A stretch of 64,000 bases of DNA from Burkholderia plantarii (GTDB lineage: Bacteria > Pseudomonadota > Gammaproteobacteria > Burkholderiales > Burkholderiaceae), in contig NZ_CP007212.1 of the NCBI RefSeq assembly GCF_001411805.1, forward strand, positions 4,030,001-4,094,000, in the 5' to 3' direction. The notes under the pieces were generated by a model, which ran no database searches, had not been told where the DNA came from, and saw only the letters and a program-made list of their open reading frames with translations. A program made the position numbers and the translations under genes. Below, one piece after another: positions 26,744 to 37,735 of the stretch. Each line of letters begins with the position of its first letter. Within the stretch, counting starts at the first letter, position 1.

Positions 26744-27934
26744 TTACGCTGGTTGCGCGACGGCCGGCGTGACGCCTGCCGCTTCCGCGAGGACCAGCGC
26801 CTTGTCGGCCGCTTCCCACGAGAATTCCGGCTCGGCACGGCCGAAGTGACCGTAGGCCGCCGTCTTCTCGTAGATCGGGCGCAGCAGGTCGAGCATCTGT
26901 ACGATGCCCTTCGGACGCAGGTCGAAGTGTTCGCGCACGAGCTTCGTGATCAACTCGTCCGAGACCTTGCCGGTGCCGAACGTGTTGACCATCACCGAGG
27001 TCGGCTCGGCCACGCCGATCGCATACGACACCTGGATCAGCGCGCGCGACGCGAGGCCCGCGGCCACGATGTTCTTGGCGACGTAGCGGCCCGCGTAGGC
27101 GGCCGAGCGGTCGACCTTCGACGGATCCTTGCCCGAGAACGCGCCGCCGCCGTGCGGTGCGGCACCGCCGTAGGTGTCGACGATGATCTTGCGGCCCGTC
27201 AGGCCGCAGTCGCCCTGCGGGCCACCGATCACGAAACGGCCGGTCGGATTCACCAGGAACTTGATGTCGCCCTTGATCAGTTCGGCCGGCAGCGTCGGCT
27301 TGATGATCTCCTCGATCACGGCTTCGCGCAGTTGCGGCAGGTCGATTTCCGGGGCGTGCTGCGTCGACAGCACGACGGTGTCGATCGAGTGCGGCTTGCC
27401 GTCGGCGTAGCGGACCGTGACCTGCGACTTCGCATCCGGGCGCAGCCAGTTCAGGCGGCCGTCGCGGCGCAGGTTGGCCTGGCGCTCGACGAGGCGGTGC
27501 GACAGGTAGATCGGCAGCGGCATCAGCTCGGGCGTTTCGTCGCACGCGTAGCCGAACATCAGGCCCTGGTCGCCGGCGCCCTGGTCGAGGTTGTTGTCGT
27601 GGGCGCGATCGACGCCTTGCGCGATGTCCGGCGACTGCTTGTCGTAGGCGACGAGCACGGCGCAACCCTTGTAGTCGATGCCGTAGTCGGTGTTGTCGTA
27701 GCCGATGCGGCGGATCGTGTCGCGCGCGATCTGGATGTAGTCGATGTTGGCGGTCGTGGTGATCTCACCCGCGAGCACGACGAGACCCGTGTTGCACAGC
27801 GTTTCGGCTGCCACACGGGAGTACTTGTCCTGCGCGAGAATGGCATCGAGAATCGCGTCGGATATCTGGTCGGCGACCTTGTCCGGATGGCCTTCGGAAA
27901 CGGATTCGGACGTGAAGAGATAATCGTTTGCCAC
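26744..27934 (-). CDS. metK: S-adenosylmethionine synthetase MetK
   Basis: The 396-residue product makes SAM from methionine and ATP. The sequence [20 protein letters not shown] is the start of the family. The signature [20 protein letters not shown] and the P-loop-like [19 protein letters not shown] are intact. The start is the GTG at 27934, because AAGGAG lies at the right distance before it. An ATG 12 codons further upstream would place that Shine-Dalgarno sequence inside the gene. The GTG start may reduce expression. It diverges from lpxL and has a structured leader. Confidence 0.97.
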   Translation of the reverse strand: MANDYLFTSESVSEGHPDKVADQISDAILDAILAQDKYSRVAAETLCNTGLVVLAGEITTTANIDYIQIARDTIRRIGYDNTDYGIDYKGCAVLVAYDKQSPDIAQGVDRAHDNNLDQGAGDQGLMFGYACDETPELMPLPIYLSHRLVERQANLRRDGRLNWLRPDAKSQVTVRYADGKPHSIDTVVLSTQHAPEIDLPQLREAVIEEIIKPTLPAELIKGDIKFLVNPTGRFVIGGPQGDCGLTGRKIIVDTYGGAAPHGGGAFSGKDPSKVDRSAAYAGRYVAKNIVAAGLASRALIQVSYAIGVAEPTSVMVNTFGTGKVSDELITKLVREHFDLRPKGIVQMLDLLRPIYEKTAAYGHFGRAEPEFSWEAADKALVLAEAAGVTPAVAQPA

Positions 27935-28048
27935 TTGGCTAAGCTCCTTGGTGGTTACGGTTGCATTCACGTAGCCAACTTCGGAACCGGATGAAGTGGC
28001 GACGCTTTAGCGGATTCCTTGACCCGGACAGGCATCCCGCGCCCCTCC

Positions 28049-28087
28049 GGCTTCGCCCCGCAAGTTGTCAGTTAACTCGGCGAAGCC
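28049..28087 (-). promoter_or_regulatory. stem-loop at the 5' end of the metK leader
   Basis: GGCTTCGCC and GGCGAAGCC form a perfect 9-bp stem around a 21-nt loop that itself can pair AGTT with AACT. Given the -10 box at 28091-28096, transcription would begin in or just before this stem. A second imperfect stem, GCCACTTC...GAAGTTGGC, lies about 70 nt further down the same leader. I do not recognise a known SAM or SAH riboswitch class. Confidence 0.5.
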
Positions 28088-28090
28088 CGT

Positions 28091-28096
28091 ATTATA
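28091..28096 (-). promoter_or_regulatory. -10 box (TATAAT) of the metK promoter
   Basis: The leftward hexamer is a perfect TATAAT. It stands in a GC-rich region about 155 bp upstream of the metK GTG, giving a leader of about 150 nt. The -35 is not clear: TTGTGT at 28116-28121 is 19 bp away. The same A/T patch could serve a rightward promoter for lpxL (TATTAT). Confidence 0.6.
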
Positions 28097-28202
28097 GCGG
28101 CTTTCCAGTCTTGTCACACAAGGGTGCATTCGTGGTTGCCCACCGCTACGTCCTGAATTTCCCCCGCCAGGCGCGGGCCTTCCGGCCCCATGGAGACCGC
28201 TC

Positions 28203-29087
28203 ATGCTAGGCCGTCTCGGCACGCAGTTCGCGCTGCTTCTGCTGAAGCTGTTCGCGTTGCTGCCGTATGGCGTGACGGCGCGTTTCGGCGACGCGCTCGG
28301 CTGGTTGCTGTACCGCATTCCGAGCCGCCGAAAGCGCATCGTACATACGAACCTGAAACTCTGCTTTCCCGAGTGGAGCGAGGCGCGGCGCGAGGAAGTG
28401 GCCGGCCGGCACTTTCGTCATGCGATTCGCAGCTACGTCGAGCGCAGCGTCCAGTGGTTCGGCTCGGAGAAGAAGCTGGCCCGGCTGATCGAGGTCGACA
28501 GCGCGATCGACCTGACCGATCCGGACCTGCCGCCGACGCTGTTTCTCGGCCTGCATTTCGTCGGCATCGAGGCCGGCTCGATCTGGCTGAACCGCTCGCT
28601 GCAACGCACCTGCGGTTCGTTGTACCAACCGTTTTCGAACCCGCTGCTCGAAGCCGAGGCGAAGCGCGCGCGCGCGCGCTTCGACGCCGAGATGGCGAGC
28701 CGCGCCGACAGCGCGCGGATCGTGCTGCGCTGGCTGCGCGACCGCAAGCCCGTGATGCTCGGCGCCGACATGGACTACGGCACGCGCAACTCCACGTTCG
28801 TGCCGTTCTTCGGGATCCCGACCTGCACGCTGACCGCGGTGGGCCGGCTCGCGAAAACCGGCCGCGCGCAGGTCGTGCCGTTCATCGGTGAGGTGCTGCC
28901 GAACTACAAGGGCTACCGGCTGCGCGTGTTCAAGCCGTGGGAGCAGTACCCGACCGGCGACGACGACCTCGACGCGCGCCGCATGAACGCGTTCCTCGAG
29001 GAACAGATCCCGCTGCTGCCCGAGCAGTATTACTGGGTCCACAAGCGCTTCAAGACGCGTCCGGCCGGCGAGCCGGGCTTCTACTGA
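28203..29087 (+). CDS. lpxL: lipid A biosynthesis lauroyl acyltransferase (LpxL/HtrB family)
   Basis: The 294-residue product has one N-terminal hydrophobic segment ([16 protein letters not shown]) and the acyltransferase H-X4-E motif, H118...E123, in [13 protein letters not shown]. The last blocks, [20 protein letters not shown] and [12 protein letters not shown], are the usual ends of the family. It adds a secondary acyl chain to Kdo2-lipid IVA on the inner membrane. Which chain is added cannot be read from sequence. It leads a row of genes with dapF, a DUF484 gene and xerC. Confidence 0.92.
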   Translation: MLGRLGTQFALLLLKLFALLPYGVTARFGDALGWLLYRIPSRRKRIVHTNLKLCFPEWSEARREEVAGRHFRHAIRSYVERSVQWFGSEKKLARLIEVDSAIDLTDPDLPPTLFLGLHFVGIEAGSIWLNRSLQRTCGSLYQPFSNPLLEAEAKRARARFDAEMASRADSARIVLRWLRDRKPVMLGADMDYGTRNSTFVPFFGIPTCTLTAVGRLAKTGRAQVVPFIGEVLPNYKGYRLRVFKPWEQYPTGDDDLDARRMNAFLEEQIPLLPEQYYWVHKRFKTRPAGEPGFY

Positions 29088-29169
29088 TCGCGGACGCCGC
29101 GGCGGCGCCGGGATGACCGCCGCCGCCGGGGTTCGCAAGCCGCGCCCGGCGCGGCATACAATAACGCCC

Positions 29170-30036
29170 ATGAAACTTCCGTTCACCAAGATGCATGGCG
29201 CCGGCAACGACTTCGTCGTGCTCGACGGCACCGCCGGCGACCTCGGCCTCACGCCCGAGCGCGTGCGCGCGCTCGCCGACCGCCATTTCGGCGTCGGCGC
29301 CGACCAGCTGCTGCTGGTCGAGCGACCGACGCTCGACGGCGCGGATTTCCGTTACCGGATCTTCAACTGCGACGGCGGCGAGGTCGAGCATTGCGGCAAC
29401 GGCGCGCGCTGCTTCGTGAAGTTCGTGCGCGACAAGGGCCTGACCGACAAGACGACGGTGCGCGTGCAGGTCAGCCACGGGCTGCTCACGCTGACGCTGC
29501 AGGAGAACGGCGAGGTGGTGGTGGACATGGGCTCGCCCGTGTTCGAGCCGGCCCGCGTGCCGTTCGACGCCGCCGGCCTCGACGCGCGCCATCAGGGCGC
29601 GGACACGCTGTTCCCGCTCGAGGTGCGCGGCGCGACGCGCTGGATTTCGGTCGTCTCGATGGGCAATCCGCACGCGGTGCAGGTGGTGGACGACGTCGAG
29701 GCGTTCCCGGTCCTCGAGGACGGCCCCGTGATCGAGCGCCATGCGCGCTTCCCGCAGCGCGTGAACGCCGGCTTCATGCAGATCGTGTCGCGCCACGAGG
29801 TGAAGCTGCGCGTCTACGAACGCGGCGCCGGCGAGACGCTCGCCTGCGGCACCGGCGCCTGCGCGGCCGTGGCCGCCGGGATTCGCCGCGGCCTGCTCGA
29901 TTCGCCGGTGGCCGTGCAGACCCACGGCGGCGTCCTGACGATCGCCTGGGACGGCGCGCGCGACGAAGCCGCGCCGCTGTCGATGGCCGGCCCCGCCGTC
30001 ACGGTGTTCGACGGCGTTTTCGAACTGACCGCCTGA
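29170..30036 (+). CDS. dapF: diaminopimelate epimerase
   Basis: The 288-residue product converts LL- to meso-diaminopimelate for lysine and peptidoglycan. Both catalytic cysteines are present: C75 in [12 protein letters not shown] and C226 in [14 protein letters not shown]. The start [20 protein letters not shown] is the standard N-terminus. It lies 82 bp after lpxL, and the order dapF-DUF484-xerC is conserved in proteobacteria. Confidence 0.97.
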   Translation: MKLPFTKMHGAGNDFVVLDGTAGDLGLTPERVRALADRHFGVGADQLLLVERPTLDGADFRYRIFNCDGGEVEHCGNGARCFVKFVRDKGLTDKTTVRVQVSHGLLTLTLQENGEVVVDMGSPVFEPARVPFDAAGLDARHQGADTLFPLEVRGATRWISVVSMGNPHAVQVVDDVEAFPVLEDGPVIERHARFPQRVNAGFMQIVSRHEVKLRVYERGAGETLACGTGACAAVAAGIRRGLLDSPVAVQTHGGVLTIAWDGARDEAAPLSMAGPAVTVFDGVFELTA

Positions 30037-30074
30037 GCCTTTCGGCCCACCGTCCTCTCCAACCACACCGCTCC

Positions 30075-30800
30075 ATGAACGATCGCGACATCGCCGACTA
30101 CCTGCTCGCCAACCCCGAATTCTTCGCCCGGCACGCGGAGCTGCTCGCCACGGTCCGGCTCGCGAACCCGCACGGCAAGGCCGCGATCTCGCTGCAGGAG
30201 CGGCAGATGGAAATGCTGCGCGACAAGAACAAGCTGCTCGAACGGCGCCTGGCCGAGCTGCTGCGCTACGGGCACGAGAACGACGGACTGGCGGCCAAGT
30301 TCGGCCGCTGGACCGCGCGCGTGATCGCCGAACGCGACGCGCACGCGCTGCCGCGCGCGATCGCCGTCGGCCTCGCCGACGTGTTCGACGTGCCGCAGAC
30401 GGCGCTGCGGATCTGGGACGTGGCCGACGCCTACGCGCAGGCCGATTTCGCGCGCAACGTCGGCGAGGAGGTGCGGCTGTTCGCGAACAGCCTCGTCACG
30501 CCTTATTGCGGCGCCAACAGCGGCTTCGAGGCCGCGCAATGGCTTGCGCCGGTGCCGGCCGCGCCCGAGGCGTCTGACGGCGCCGACGGGGCCGCCGCCG
30601 TCAGCACGAGCGGCGTGGCCACCTCGATCGCGCTGATCGCGCTGCGTGCGCCCGAGGCCGGCGAAGGCGCCTCGGCCTTCGGGCTGCTGGTGCTCGGCTC
30701 GCCGGACTCGCGGCGCTTCCACGACGGCATGGGCACCGATTTCCTGACGCAGATCGGCACGCTCGCGAGCGCGGCGCTCACGCGCCTGCTGCCGCACTGA
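30075..30800 (+). CDS. DUF484 family protein
   Basis: The 241-residue product has the opening DYLLANPEFFARHAELLATV, then SLQERQMEMLRDKNKLLERRL, which is the conserved N-terminus of DUF484. A GAF-like domain follows (about 85-235). The gene stands between dapF and xerC, as in many gamma- and beta-proteobacteria. The role is unknown. An Ala/Ser-rich insert near 160-180 (EASDGADGAAAVSTSG) is probably a surface loop. Confidence 0.9.
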   Translation: MNDRDIADYLLANPEFFARHAELLATVRLANPHGKAAISLQERQMEMLRDKNKLLERRLAELLRYGHENDGLAAKFGRWTARVIAERDAHALPRAIAVGLADVFDVPQTALRIWDVADAYAQADFARNVGEEVRLFANSLVTPYCGANSGFEAAQWLAPVPAAPEASDGADGAAAVSTSGVATSIALIALRAPEAGEGASAFGLLVLGSPDSRRFHDGMGTDFLTQIGTLASAALTRLLPH

Positions 30801-30816
30801 AACGTCCGCCCGCGCC

Positions 30817-31737
30817 ATGACCGACGAGCCGATCGCCGCCTACCTGTCGTACCTGCAGCACGTCAGGCAGCTGTCGGAGCACACGCTGCGCGGCTACGCG
30901 CACGAACTCGACGCGCTGACCGCGTTCGCCAACGGCCGGCCGCTCGCGAGCCTCACCGCCGCCGACATGCGCGGCGCGGTGGCGCGCGCGCACGCGGGCG
31001 GGCTGTCGGCGCGCTCGATCGCGCACCGGCTGTCCGCCTGGCGCGCGTTCTACCGCTGGTACGCGCAGCGTGTCGAGATGCCGGCCAACCCGGTGGCCAC
31101 GGTGCGCGCGCCCAAGCGCGCCCGGACCCTGCCGAAGGCGCTGTCGGTGGACGACGCGAACACGCTGATGGAGTCGCCGTTCCCCGACACGCCCGAGGGG
31201 CTGCGCGATCGCGCGATCGTCGAGCTGTTCTATTCGTCGGGGCTGCGGCTCGCGGAGCTGGTCGGGCTCGACGTCCATTACGCGAACGCCGGCGGCTACC
31301 GCTCGGCGGGCTGGCTCGATCGCGGCGAGGCCGAGGTCAGCGTCCTCGGCAAGGGCGGCAAGGAACGCAAGGTGCCGGTGGGCCGCAAGGCGCTGGAGGC
31401 GCTCGACGCCTGGCTCGCGGTGCGCGAGGGCTGGGTGCGCGCCGATCCCCACCCGCTGTTCCTGTCGGTGCGCGGCAACCGCATGGCGCCCGGCGTGGTG
31501 CGCGAGCGCGTCAAGCGCGCGGCGCTGGTGGCCGGAATCCCCGCCAACGTCCATCCGCACGTGCTGCGCCACTCGTTCGCGACCCACGTGCTGCAGTCGA
31601 GCGGCGACCTGCGCGCGGTGCAGGAGCTGCTCGGCCACGCCAGCATCTCGGCCACCCAGGTCTATACCTCGCTCGACTTCCAGCATCTCGCGCGCATCTA
31701 CGACAGCGCGCATCCGCGCGCGAAGAAGCGCGACTGA
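30817..31737 (+). CDS. xerC: site-specific tyrosine recombinase XerC
   Basis: The 306-residue product works with XerD at the dif site to resolve chromosome dimers. The N-terminal SAM-like domain ends near 110. In the catalytic domain the first Arg lies in YSSGLRLAELVGLD, the HxxR is in HPHVLRHSFATHVL and the nucleophile is Y283 in SATQVYTSLDFQHL. It begins 16 bp after the DUF484 gene, so it is probably in the same transcript. I see no copy of the dif site here. Confidence 0.95.
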   Translation: MTDEPIAAYLSYLQHVRQLSEHTLRGYAHELDALTAFANGRPLASLTAADMRGAVARAHAGGLSARSIAHRLSAWRAFYRWYAQRVEMPANPVATVRAPKRARTLPKALSVDDANTLMESPFPDTPEGLRDRAIVELFYSSGLRLAELVGLDVHYANAGGYRSAGWLDRGEAEVSVLGKGGKERKVPVGRKALEALDAWLAVREGWVRADPHPLFLSVRGNRMAPGVVRERVKRAALVAGIPANVHPHVLRHSFATHVLQSSGDLRAVQELLGHASISATQVYTSLDFQHLARIYDSAHPRAKKRD

Positions 31738-31823
31738 CGGCACGGGCGCGCCGCCCCGCCGCCGTTCCCTTCGCAAGCCTTTGTTGTCGCCGCGCCCCGC
31801 GCGGCCCCCGAACTGATACCGAC

Positions 31824-33077
31824 ATGCAAACCGTTACGCTCAAACCGTCGAAAGACAAATCCCTGCTGCGCCGTCATCCATGGATCTACGCGAACGCGAT
31901 CGAGCACGTGGAGGGCAAGCCGGCCGCCGGCGCGACCGTGATGGTGCGCTCGCACGACGGCCGCTTCCTCGCGCGCGGCGCCTACAGCCCGCATTCGCAG
32001 ATCCGCGTGCGGGTCTGGAGCTTCGACGAGGCCGAGCCGGTCGATCACGCGTTCTTCAAGCGGCGCATCCAGCGCGCGGTCGCGCACCGCCAGACCATGG
32101 TGAGCGGCACCGACGCGGTGCGGCTCGTGTTCGGCGAGGCCGACGGCCTGCCCGGCCTGATCGTCGACTATTACGTGGACGACGGCCTGCCGCACGAGCT
32201 ACCGCCCGGCCAGTCGCCCGAGACCACGCCGGCGGCCGGCGCGCGGCGCGGCCAGCTGGTCTGCCAGTTCATGGCGGCCGGCGTCGAGGCCTGGAAGGAG
32301 GCGATCGTCGCCGCGCTCACCGGCGCGACCGGCTGCCCGAACGTCTACGAGCGTTCGGACGTGTCGATCCGCCAGAAGGAAGGGCTCGAGCAGACCACCG
32401 GCGTGCTGGCGGGCGACGCGCCGCCCGCCACGCTGGTCGCGCGCGAGAACGGCGTGCGCTATCACGTCGACGTGTTCAACGGCCACAAGACCGGCTTCTA
32501 CGTCGACCAGCGCGACAACCGCGCGCTGGTCGGCCAGGTGTCGAACGGGCGCGACGTGCTGAACTGCTTCTGCTACACCGGCGGCTTCTCGCTGGCGGCG
32601 CTCGCCGGCGGCGCGAACCGCGTGGTCTCGATCGATTCGTCGGGCGACGCGCTCGCGCTCGCGCAGCGCAACGTGAACGCCAACGGGCTCGACCCGGCGC
32701 GCGCGAGCTGGCTCGATGCCGACGCTTTCAAGACGCTGCGCCGCCTGGCCGACGAAGGCGAGCGCTTCGACGTGGTGGTGCTCGATCCGCCGAAGTTCGC
32801 GCCGGCGCGCGAGCACGTGGACCGCGCCGCGCGCGCCTACAAGGACATCAACCTGAGCGGCTTCCGGCTGCTGCGCCCGGGCGGCCTGCTGTTCACCTAC
32901 TCGTGCTCGGGCGCGATCGACATGGACCTGTTCCAGAAGATCGTGGCCGGCGCCGCCGCCGACGCACGCGTCGACGCGCGGATCCTCAAGCGGCTCGGCG
33001 CCGGGGTGGACCACCCGCTGCTGACCGCGTTCCCGGAAGGCGAATATCTGAAGGGCCTGCTGTTGCAAATCGCCTGA
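31824..33077 (+). CDS. rlmI: 23S rRNA m5C1962 methyltransferase (RlmI-like)
   Basis: The 417-residue product has an N-terminal PUA-like domain (TLKPSKDKSLLRRHPWIYAN, then GRFLARGAYSPHSQIRVRVW). A Rossmann methyltransferase domain follows, with VLNCFCYTGGFSLAAL as the SAM loop and VVLDPPKFAPAREHVD as the catalytic motif. E. coli RlmI methylates C1962 in 23S rRNA. A Pro/Gly-rich insert of about 20 residues (near 125-150) sits between the domains. A short GC hairpin follows the stop. Confidence 0.88.
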   Translation: MQTVTLKPSKDKSLLRRHPWIYANAIEHVEGKPAAGATVMVRSHDGRFLARGAYSPHSQIRVRVWSFDEAEPVDHAFFKRRIQRAVAHRQTMVSGTDAVRLVFGEADGLPGLIVDYYVDDGLPHELPPGQSPETTPAAGARRGQLVCQFMAAGVEAWKEAIVAALTGATGCPNVYERSDVSIRQKEGLEQTTGVLAGDAPPATLVARENGVRYHVDVFNGHKTGFYVDQRDNRALVGQVSNGRDVLNCFCYTGGFSLAALAGGANRVVSIDSSGDALALAQRNVNANGLDPARASWLDADAFKTLRRLADEGERFDVVVLDPPKFAPAREHVDRAARAYKDINLSGFRLLRPGGLLFTYSCSGAIDMDLFQKIVAGAAADARVDARILKRLGAGVDHPLLTAFPEGEYLKGLLLQIA

Positions 33078-33078
33078 G

Positions 33079-33095
33079 CGCCCCGATCTGGGGCG
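33079..33095 (+). terminator. weak terminator-like hairpin after rlmI
   Basis: CGCCCC-GATCT-GGGGCG is a perfect 6-bp stem followed only by TTCC. It lies directly after the stop of rlmI. It could limit read-through or be a coincidence in GC-rich DNA. Confidence 0.35.
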
Positions 33096-33272
33096 TTCCG
33101 GCGCGCACGCCGGCCGAACGGCCGGGGCGCGGGCGCTTGACAACTATGTTTCAATAGGTGGTTCGGCACGCGCGGCATCCAGCCGGCGTGCCGCGGCATG
33201 CTCCGGCGGCGCGCGGCCCGGCGGGCAAAGCCGCAACGTTTTGACCCCGTTTCACGAACCAAGGCGATCGAC

Positions 33273-34364
<1,092 letters not shown>

Positions 34365-34957
34365 GCGTCGCGCGGGTGCCCCGCACGGAGGCGCCCGCGT
34401 CCCCCGTCCCGCTCCGGGGGCGGCCCGTGCCGTCGCCCGGGCGCCTCGGGCCGGCCGCATCGCGGCGCCACCGGCGCCTCGCTCCCTGCCCGCAGCACGC
34501 CATCCGCCGCGCCGGCCGGCCCGTGCCGCCCGCGGCAGGCCGTGCCCACGGCCGGCGGGCACGCGGTTTGAACGCGTCATCGCTTTTTCGCGCTTTGCAG
34601 GTTATATTTTTAGGATATCCAGCCGGCACGGCCGTGGAATTTCCTCGCTTGCGGAGCGGCTGAGCGATTCAGTTACAATACGTGCCCACTGGAAACGGCA
34701 GTTATTAGGCCCGGTTCTTGCATTAGCTGCCGGGCGCACCGGCATCGCCCCCGCCGGCCGGTCACGAACCGGACGCGGCAGGCCTCGCTTCGAGGCAACG
34801 GCGCGAGCGGGCCGGCACCGGGTACCTGGCGACCGGTACCGGAGGCTTTCGGCCCCGACACGGCAAATGATTGGCAAACCATGACAAAGGCCGTTGCGGG
34901 TAATCCCAAAGTGCGGGCAATATCTCGCGATTTGCAGCACATTGAAGAAGCAAGCAG
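34365..34957. other. long upstream region of dksA
   Basis: An AT-rich patch at 34588-34620 (GTTATATTTTTAGGATATCC) stands out in GC-rich DNA. A plausible promoter is TTGCGG (34649-34654) with TACAAT (34674-34679), though the 19-bp spacing is long; it would give a leader of about 270 nt. Hairpin potential is high throughout (GGTACC repeated near 34820-34845). No coding frame looks real. Confidence 0.45.
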
Positions 34958-35374
34958 ATGACGAACAAACTCTTGACCGAAGCCGAAATCCTGAAGATGA
35001 GCGACAAGGATTACATGAACGATGATCAGCTCGCCTTCTTCAAAAATCGACTCGAGCAGCTGCAGGCGGAAATCCTCCGCAACGCAGGCCAGACGACCGA
35101 GAACCTTCGCGAAACGGTGATCGTGCCGGATCCTGCCGATCGGGCCACGATCGAAGAGGAACACGCGCTCGAACTGCGCACGCGCGACCGCGAGCGCAAG
35201 CTGCTCAAGAAGGTTCAGCAGTCGCTCGCGCGGATCGATTCCGGCGACTACGGCTGGTGCGAGGAAACCGGCGAGCCGATCGGCATCCCGCGCCTGATCG
35301 CGCGGCCGACGGCCACGCTGTCGCTCGAGGCGCAGGAGCGCCGCGAGCTGCGCCAGAAGCTGTTCGGCGACTGA
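34958..35374 (+). CDS. dksA: RNA polymerase-binding transcription factor DksA, zinc-cysteine-poor variant
   Basis: The 138-residue product binds the RNA polymerase secondary channel and works with ppGpp. The coiled-coil tip is intact: D58, D61 and A63 in VPDPADRATIEEE match the essential tip residues. The canonical zinc finger is not: of the four cysteines only C101 is left (GWCEETGEPIG), with T104, S122 and A125 (TLSLEAQERRE) at the other three places. Such CxxT/SxxA variants occur naturally and fold without zinc. The neighbouring metal GTPase makes this informative. A clear terminator follows. Confidence 0.95.
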   Translation: MTNKLLTEAEILKMSDKDYMNDDQLAFFKNRLEQLQAEILRNAGQTTENLRETVIVPDPADRATIEEEHALELRTRDRERKLLKKVQQSLARIDSGDYGWCEETGEPIGIPRLIARPTATLSLEAQERRELRQKLFGD

Positions 35375-35420
35375 TCGCGCCGGCGCGGCCGCTTCCCGCG
35401 CCTCTTCACGCTGCTTCGAC

Positions 35421-35454
35421 AAAGCGTGCGGCTTGCCGCGCGCTTTTCTTTTTT
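35421..35454 (+). terminator. intrinsic terminator of dksA
   Basis: AAAGCG-TGCGGC-TT-GCCGCG-CGCTTTTCTTTTTT forms a strong stem with one mismatch, followed by a T-rich run. It is 47 bp past the dksA stop. Confidence 0.88.
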
Positions 35455-35574
35455 CTGCGCCGTTTCCCGCTCCCGCCGTCCGGCGCTCCTTTGCCCGTCG
35501 CTCGCGGCGCTCCGGCGTTTGCGCCCGCCGCCTCGTCCGCCCTTGATCCCGTCCCGGTTCGACCGATTTCCGCT

Positions 35575-35602
35575 CTTGATATCGTCGCGCGTGCCCTAAC
35601 AT
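35575..35602 (+). promoter_or_regulatory. sigma-32-like heat-shock promoter of hslVU
   Basis: CTTGATA followed after 12 bp by CCCTAACAT resembles the sigma-32 consensus CTTGAAA-N11-16-CCCCATNT. It is about 100 bp before hslV, whose operon is heat-induced in E. coli. The match is good but not perfect. Confidence 0.55.
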
Positions 35603-35701
35603 GTCCGTAATGCGCGTGGGGCCATTCGCCACGCCGCGCGCCGCACAAGGGCGGTGGTGTCCGCACCGCCGCGTCCTCCCCGGATTTCTGAAGGAACGCA
35701 G

Positions 35702-36238
35702 ATGGAGCAATATCACGGCACGACGATCGTCTCGGTGCGCCGCGGCGATCAGGTCGCACTGGGCGGCGACGGCCAGGTCACGCTCGGCAATATCGTCATG
35801 AAGGGCGGGGCACGCAAGGTGCGCCGCATCTACAACAACCAGGTGCTGGTGGGCTTCGCCGGCGGCACGGCCGATGCGTTCTCGCTGCTCGACCGCTTCG
35901 AGGCGAAGCTCGAGAAGCACCAGGGCAACCTCACGCGCGCGGCCGTCGAACTGGCCAAGGACTGGCGCACCGACCGCATGCTGCGCCGCCTCGAGGCGAT
36001 GCTGATCACGGCCGACAAGACCACCACGCTCGTCATCACCGGCAACGGCGACGTGCTCGACCCCGAGGGCGGGATCTGCGCGATCGGCTCGGGCGGCTCG
36101 TATGCGCAGGCCGCCGCGCGCGCGCTGGCCGAGAACACCGACCTGTCGCCGCAGGAGATCGTCGCCAAGGCGCTGACGATCGCGGGCGACATGTGCATCT
36201 ACACGAACCACAACCACATCATCGAAACGATCGAGTAA
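35702..36238 (+). CDS. hslV: ATP-dependent protease subunit HslV (ClpQ)
   Basis: The 178-residue product is the proteasome-like peptidase of HslUV. After a propeptide of six residues (MEQYHG) comes the catalytic threonine in [20 protein letters not shown], where self-processing exposes T7. The family [14 protein letters not shown] is present. Two dodecamer-forming hexamers combine with HslU to degrade damaged regulators. It lies 8 bp before hslU. Confidence 0.97.
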   Translation: MEQYHGTTIVSVRRGDQVALGGDGQVTLGNIVMKGGARKVRRIYNNQVLVGFAGGTADAFSLLDRFEAKLEKHQGNLTRAAVELAKDWRTDRMLRRLEAMLITADKTTTLVITGNGDVLDPEGGICAIGSGGSYAQAAARALAENTDLSPQEIVAKALTIAGDMCIYTNHNHIIETIE

Positions 36239-36246
36239 GGACTTCC

Positions 36247-37590
36247 ATGAGCACCATGACCCCTGCCGAGATCGTCTCGGAACTCGACAAGCACATCATC
36301 GGCCAGGCGAAGGCGAAGAAGGCCGTGGCCGTCGCGCTGCGCAACCGCTGGCGCCGCCAGCAAGTGGCCGAGCCGCTGCGCCAGGAAATCACGCCGAAGA
36401 ACATCCTGATGATCGGGCCGACCGGCGTCGGCAAGACCGAGATCGCGCGCCGCCTGGCCAAGCTCGCCGACGCGCCGTTCATCAAGATCGAGGCGACCAA
36501 GTTCACCGAAGTGGGCTATGTCGGCCGTGACGTGGACAGCATCGTGCGCGACCTGATCGAGATCTCGGTCAAGCAGACGCGCGAGACGGAAATGCGCAAG
36601 GTGCGCTCGAAGGCGCAGGACCAGGCCGAGGACCGGATCCTCGACATCCTGCTGCCGCAGCCGCGCGCGGTGGGCTTCGGCTCGAGCGCGGAGTCCGCCA
36701 ACGAGGACAACAACGCGACGCGCCAGACCTTCCGCAAGCGGCTGCGCGAAGGCGCGCTCGACGACAAGGAAGTCGAGCTCGACATCGAGCAGCCGCAGGC
36801 CGGCATGGACATCATGGCGCCGCCGGGCATGGAAGAGATGACCGAGCAGATCCGCTCGATGTTCTCGAACATCGGCGGCGGCAAGAAAACGCGCCGCAAG
36901 GTGAAGATCAAGGAAGCGCTGAAGCTGCTGACCGACGAGGAAGCCGGCAAGCTGCTCAACGACGAGGAAGTGAAGACGAAGGCCGTGCAGAACGTCGAGC
37001 AGAACGGCATCGTGTTCCTCGACGAGATCGACAAGATCGCCTCGCGCAATCACGAGGGCGGCGGCGGCGAAGTCTCGCGCCAGGGCGTGCAGCGCGATCT
37101 GCTGCCGCTCGTGGAAGGCACCACGGTGAACACCAAGTACGGGATGATCCGCACCGATCACATCCTGTTCATCGCGAGCGGCGCATTCCACCTGTCCAAG
37201 CCGAGCGACCTGATTCCCGAGTTGCAGGGGCGCTTCCCGATCCGCGTCGAACTCGACTCGCTGTCGGTCGGGGATTTCGAATCGATCCTGGTGGCCACCG
37301 ACGCGAGCCTCGTCAAGCAATACCAGGCGCTGCTCGCCACCGAGGACGTGCAGCTCGAGTTCGCCGAGGACGGCATCCGGCGTCTGGCCGAGATCGCGTT
37401 CTCGGTCAACGAGAAGACCGAGAACATCGGCGCGCGGCGCCTCTATACCGTGATCGAGAAGCTGCTCGAGGACGTGTCGTTCGCGGCCGGCAATCACACG
37501 GGCCAGAGCGTCACGATCGACGCGGGTTATGTCGATCGCGCGCTCGGCGAAGTGTCGAAGGACGAAGACCTGTCGCGCTACGTGCTGTAA
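36247..37590 (+). CDS. hslU: HslU (ClpY), unfoldase subunit of HslUV
   Basis: The 447-residue product is an AAA+ protein. The Walker A motif is [16 protein letters not shown] (about 56-70), Walker B is [14 protein letters not shown], and the pore-loop motif [11 protein letters not shown] is intact. An I domain of normal length (about 110-235) lies between. The C-terminal sensor-2 region [20 protein letters not shown] is present, and the final residues [10 protein letters not shown] are the tail that docks into HslV. AAGGA lies upstream of its ATG. Confidence 0.98.
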   Translation: MSTMTPAEIVSELDKHIIGQAKAKKAVAVALRNRWRRQQVAEPLRQEITPKNILMIGPTGVGKTEIARRLAKLADAPFIKIEATKFTEVGYVGRDVDSIVRDLIEISVKQTRETEMRKVRSKAQDQAEDRILDILLPQPRAVGFGSSAESANEDNNATRQTFRKRLREGALDDKEVELDIEQPQAGMDIMAPPGMEEMTEQIRSMFSNIGGGKKTRRKVKIKEALKLLTDEEAGKLLNDEEVKTKAVQNVEQNGIVFLDEIDKIASRNHEGGGGEVSRQGVQRDLLPLVEGTTVNTKYGMIRTDHILFIASGAFHLSKPSDLIPELQGRFPIRVELDSLSVGDFESILVATDASLVKQYQALLATEDVQLEFAEDGIRRLAEIAFSVNEKTENIGARRLYTVIEKLLEDVSFAAGNHTGQSVTIDAGYVDRALGEVSKDEDLSRYVL

Positions 37591-37627
37591 GCCGGCGGCG
37601 ACTCGCCGGGATACGAAGCGGACCGGA

Positions 37628-37661
37628 CGGGCGGCCCTGCGCAGGCGGGCCGCCCGTTTTT
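37628..37661 (+). terminator. intrinsic terminator of hslVU
   Basis: CGGGCGGCC (37628-37636) and GGCCGCCCG (37648-37656) pair perfectly around an 11-nt loop and are followed by TTTTT. It stands just past hslU and before the convergent regA. Confidence 0.92.
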
Positions 37662-37735
37662 CTGCTTTTTTGCGATAGCGCCGGGGCAAAAGGCACCGGC
37701 GGCCGAACCCGGCCCCGGTGCCGTTGCCGGTGCCG

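Larger units (their letters stand above)
35375..35701. other. dksA-hslV intergenic region
   Basis: It contains, in order, the dksA terminator and a sigma-32-like promoter for hslVU, each listed separately. After them lies about 100 bp of leader with a ribosome binding site GAAGGAACGCAG before hslV. I see nothing else. Confidence 0.6.

Noticed and set aside
26744..27970. ATG 36 bp upstream as the metK start
   Set aside because: AAGGAG stands ideally before the GTG at 27934, and the protein family begins at this point. The upstream ATG has no comparable site.
33078..33272. A Zur box before the COG0523 GTPase
   Set aside because: TTGACAACTATGTTTCAATAG at 33136 is AT-rich, but it is not the GTTATAATATAAC-type palindrome and I cannot support it as a Zur site.
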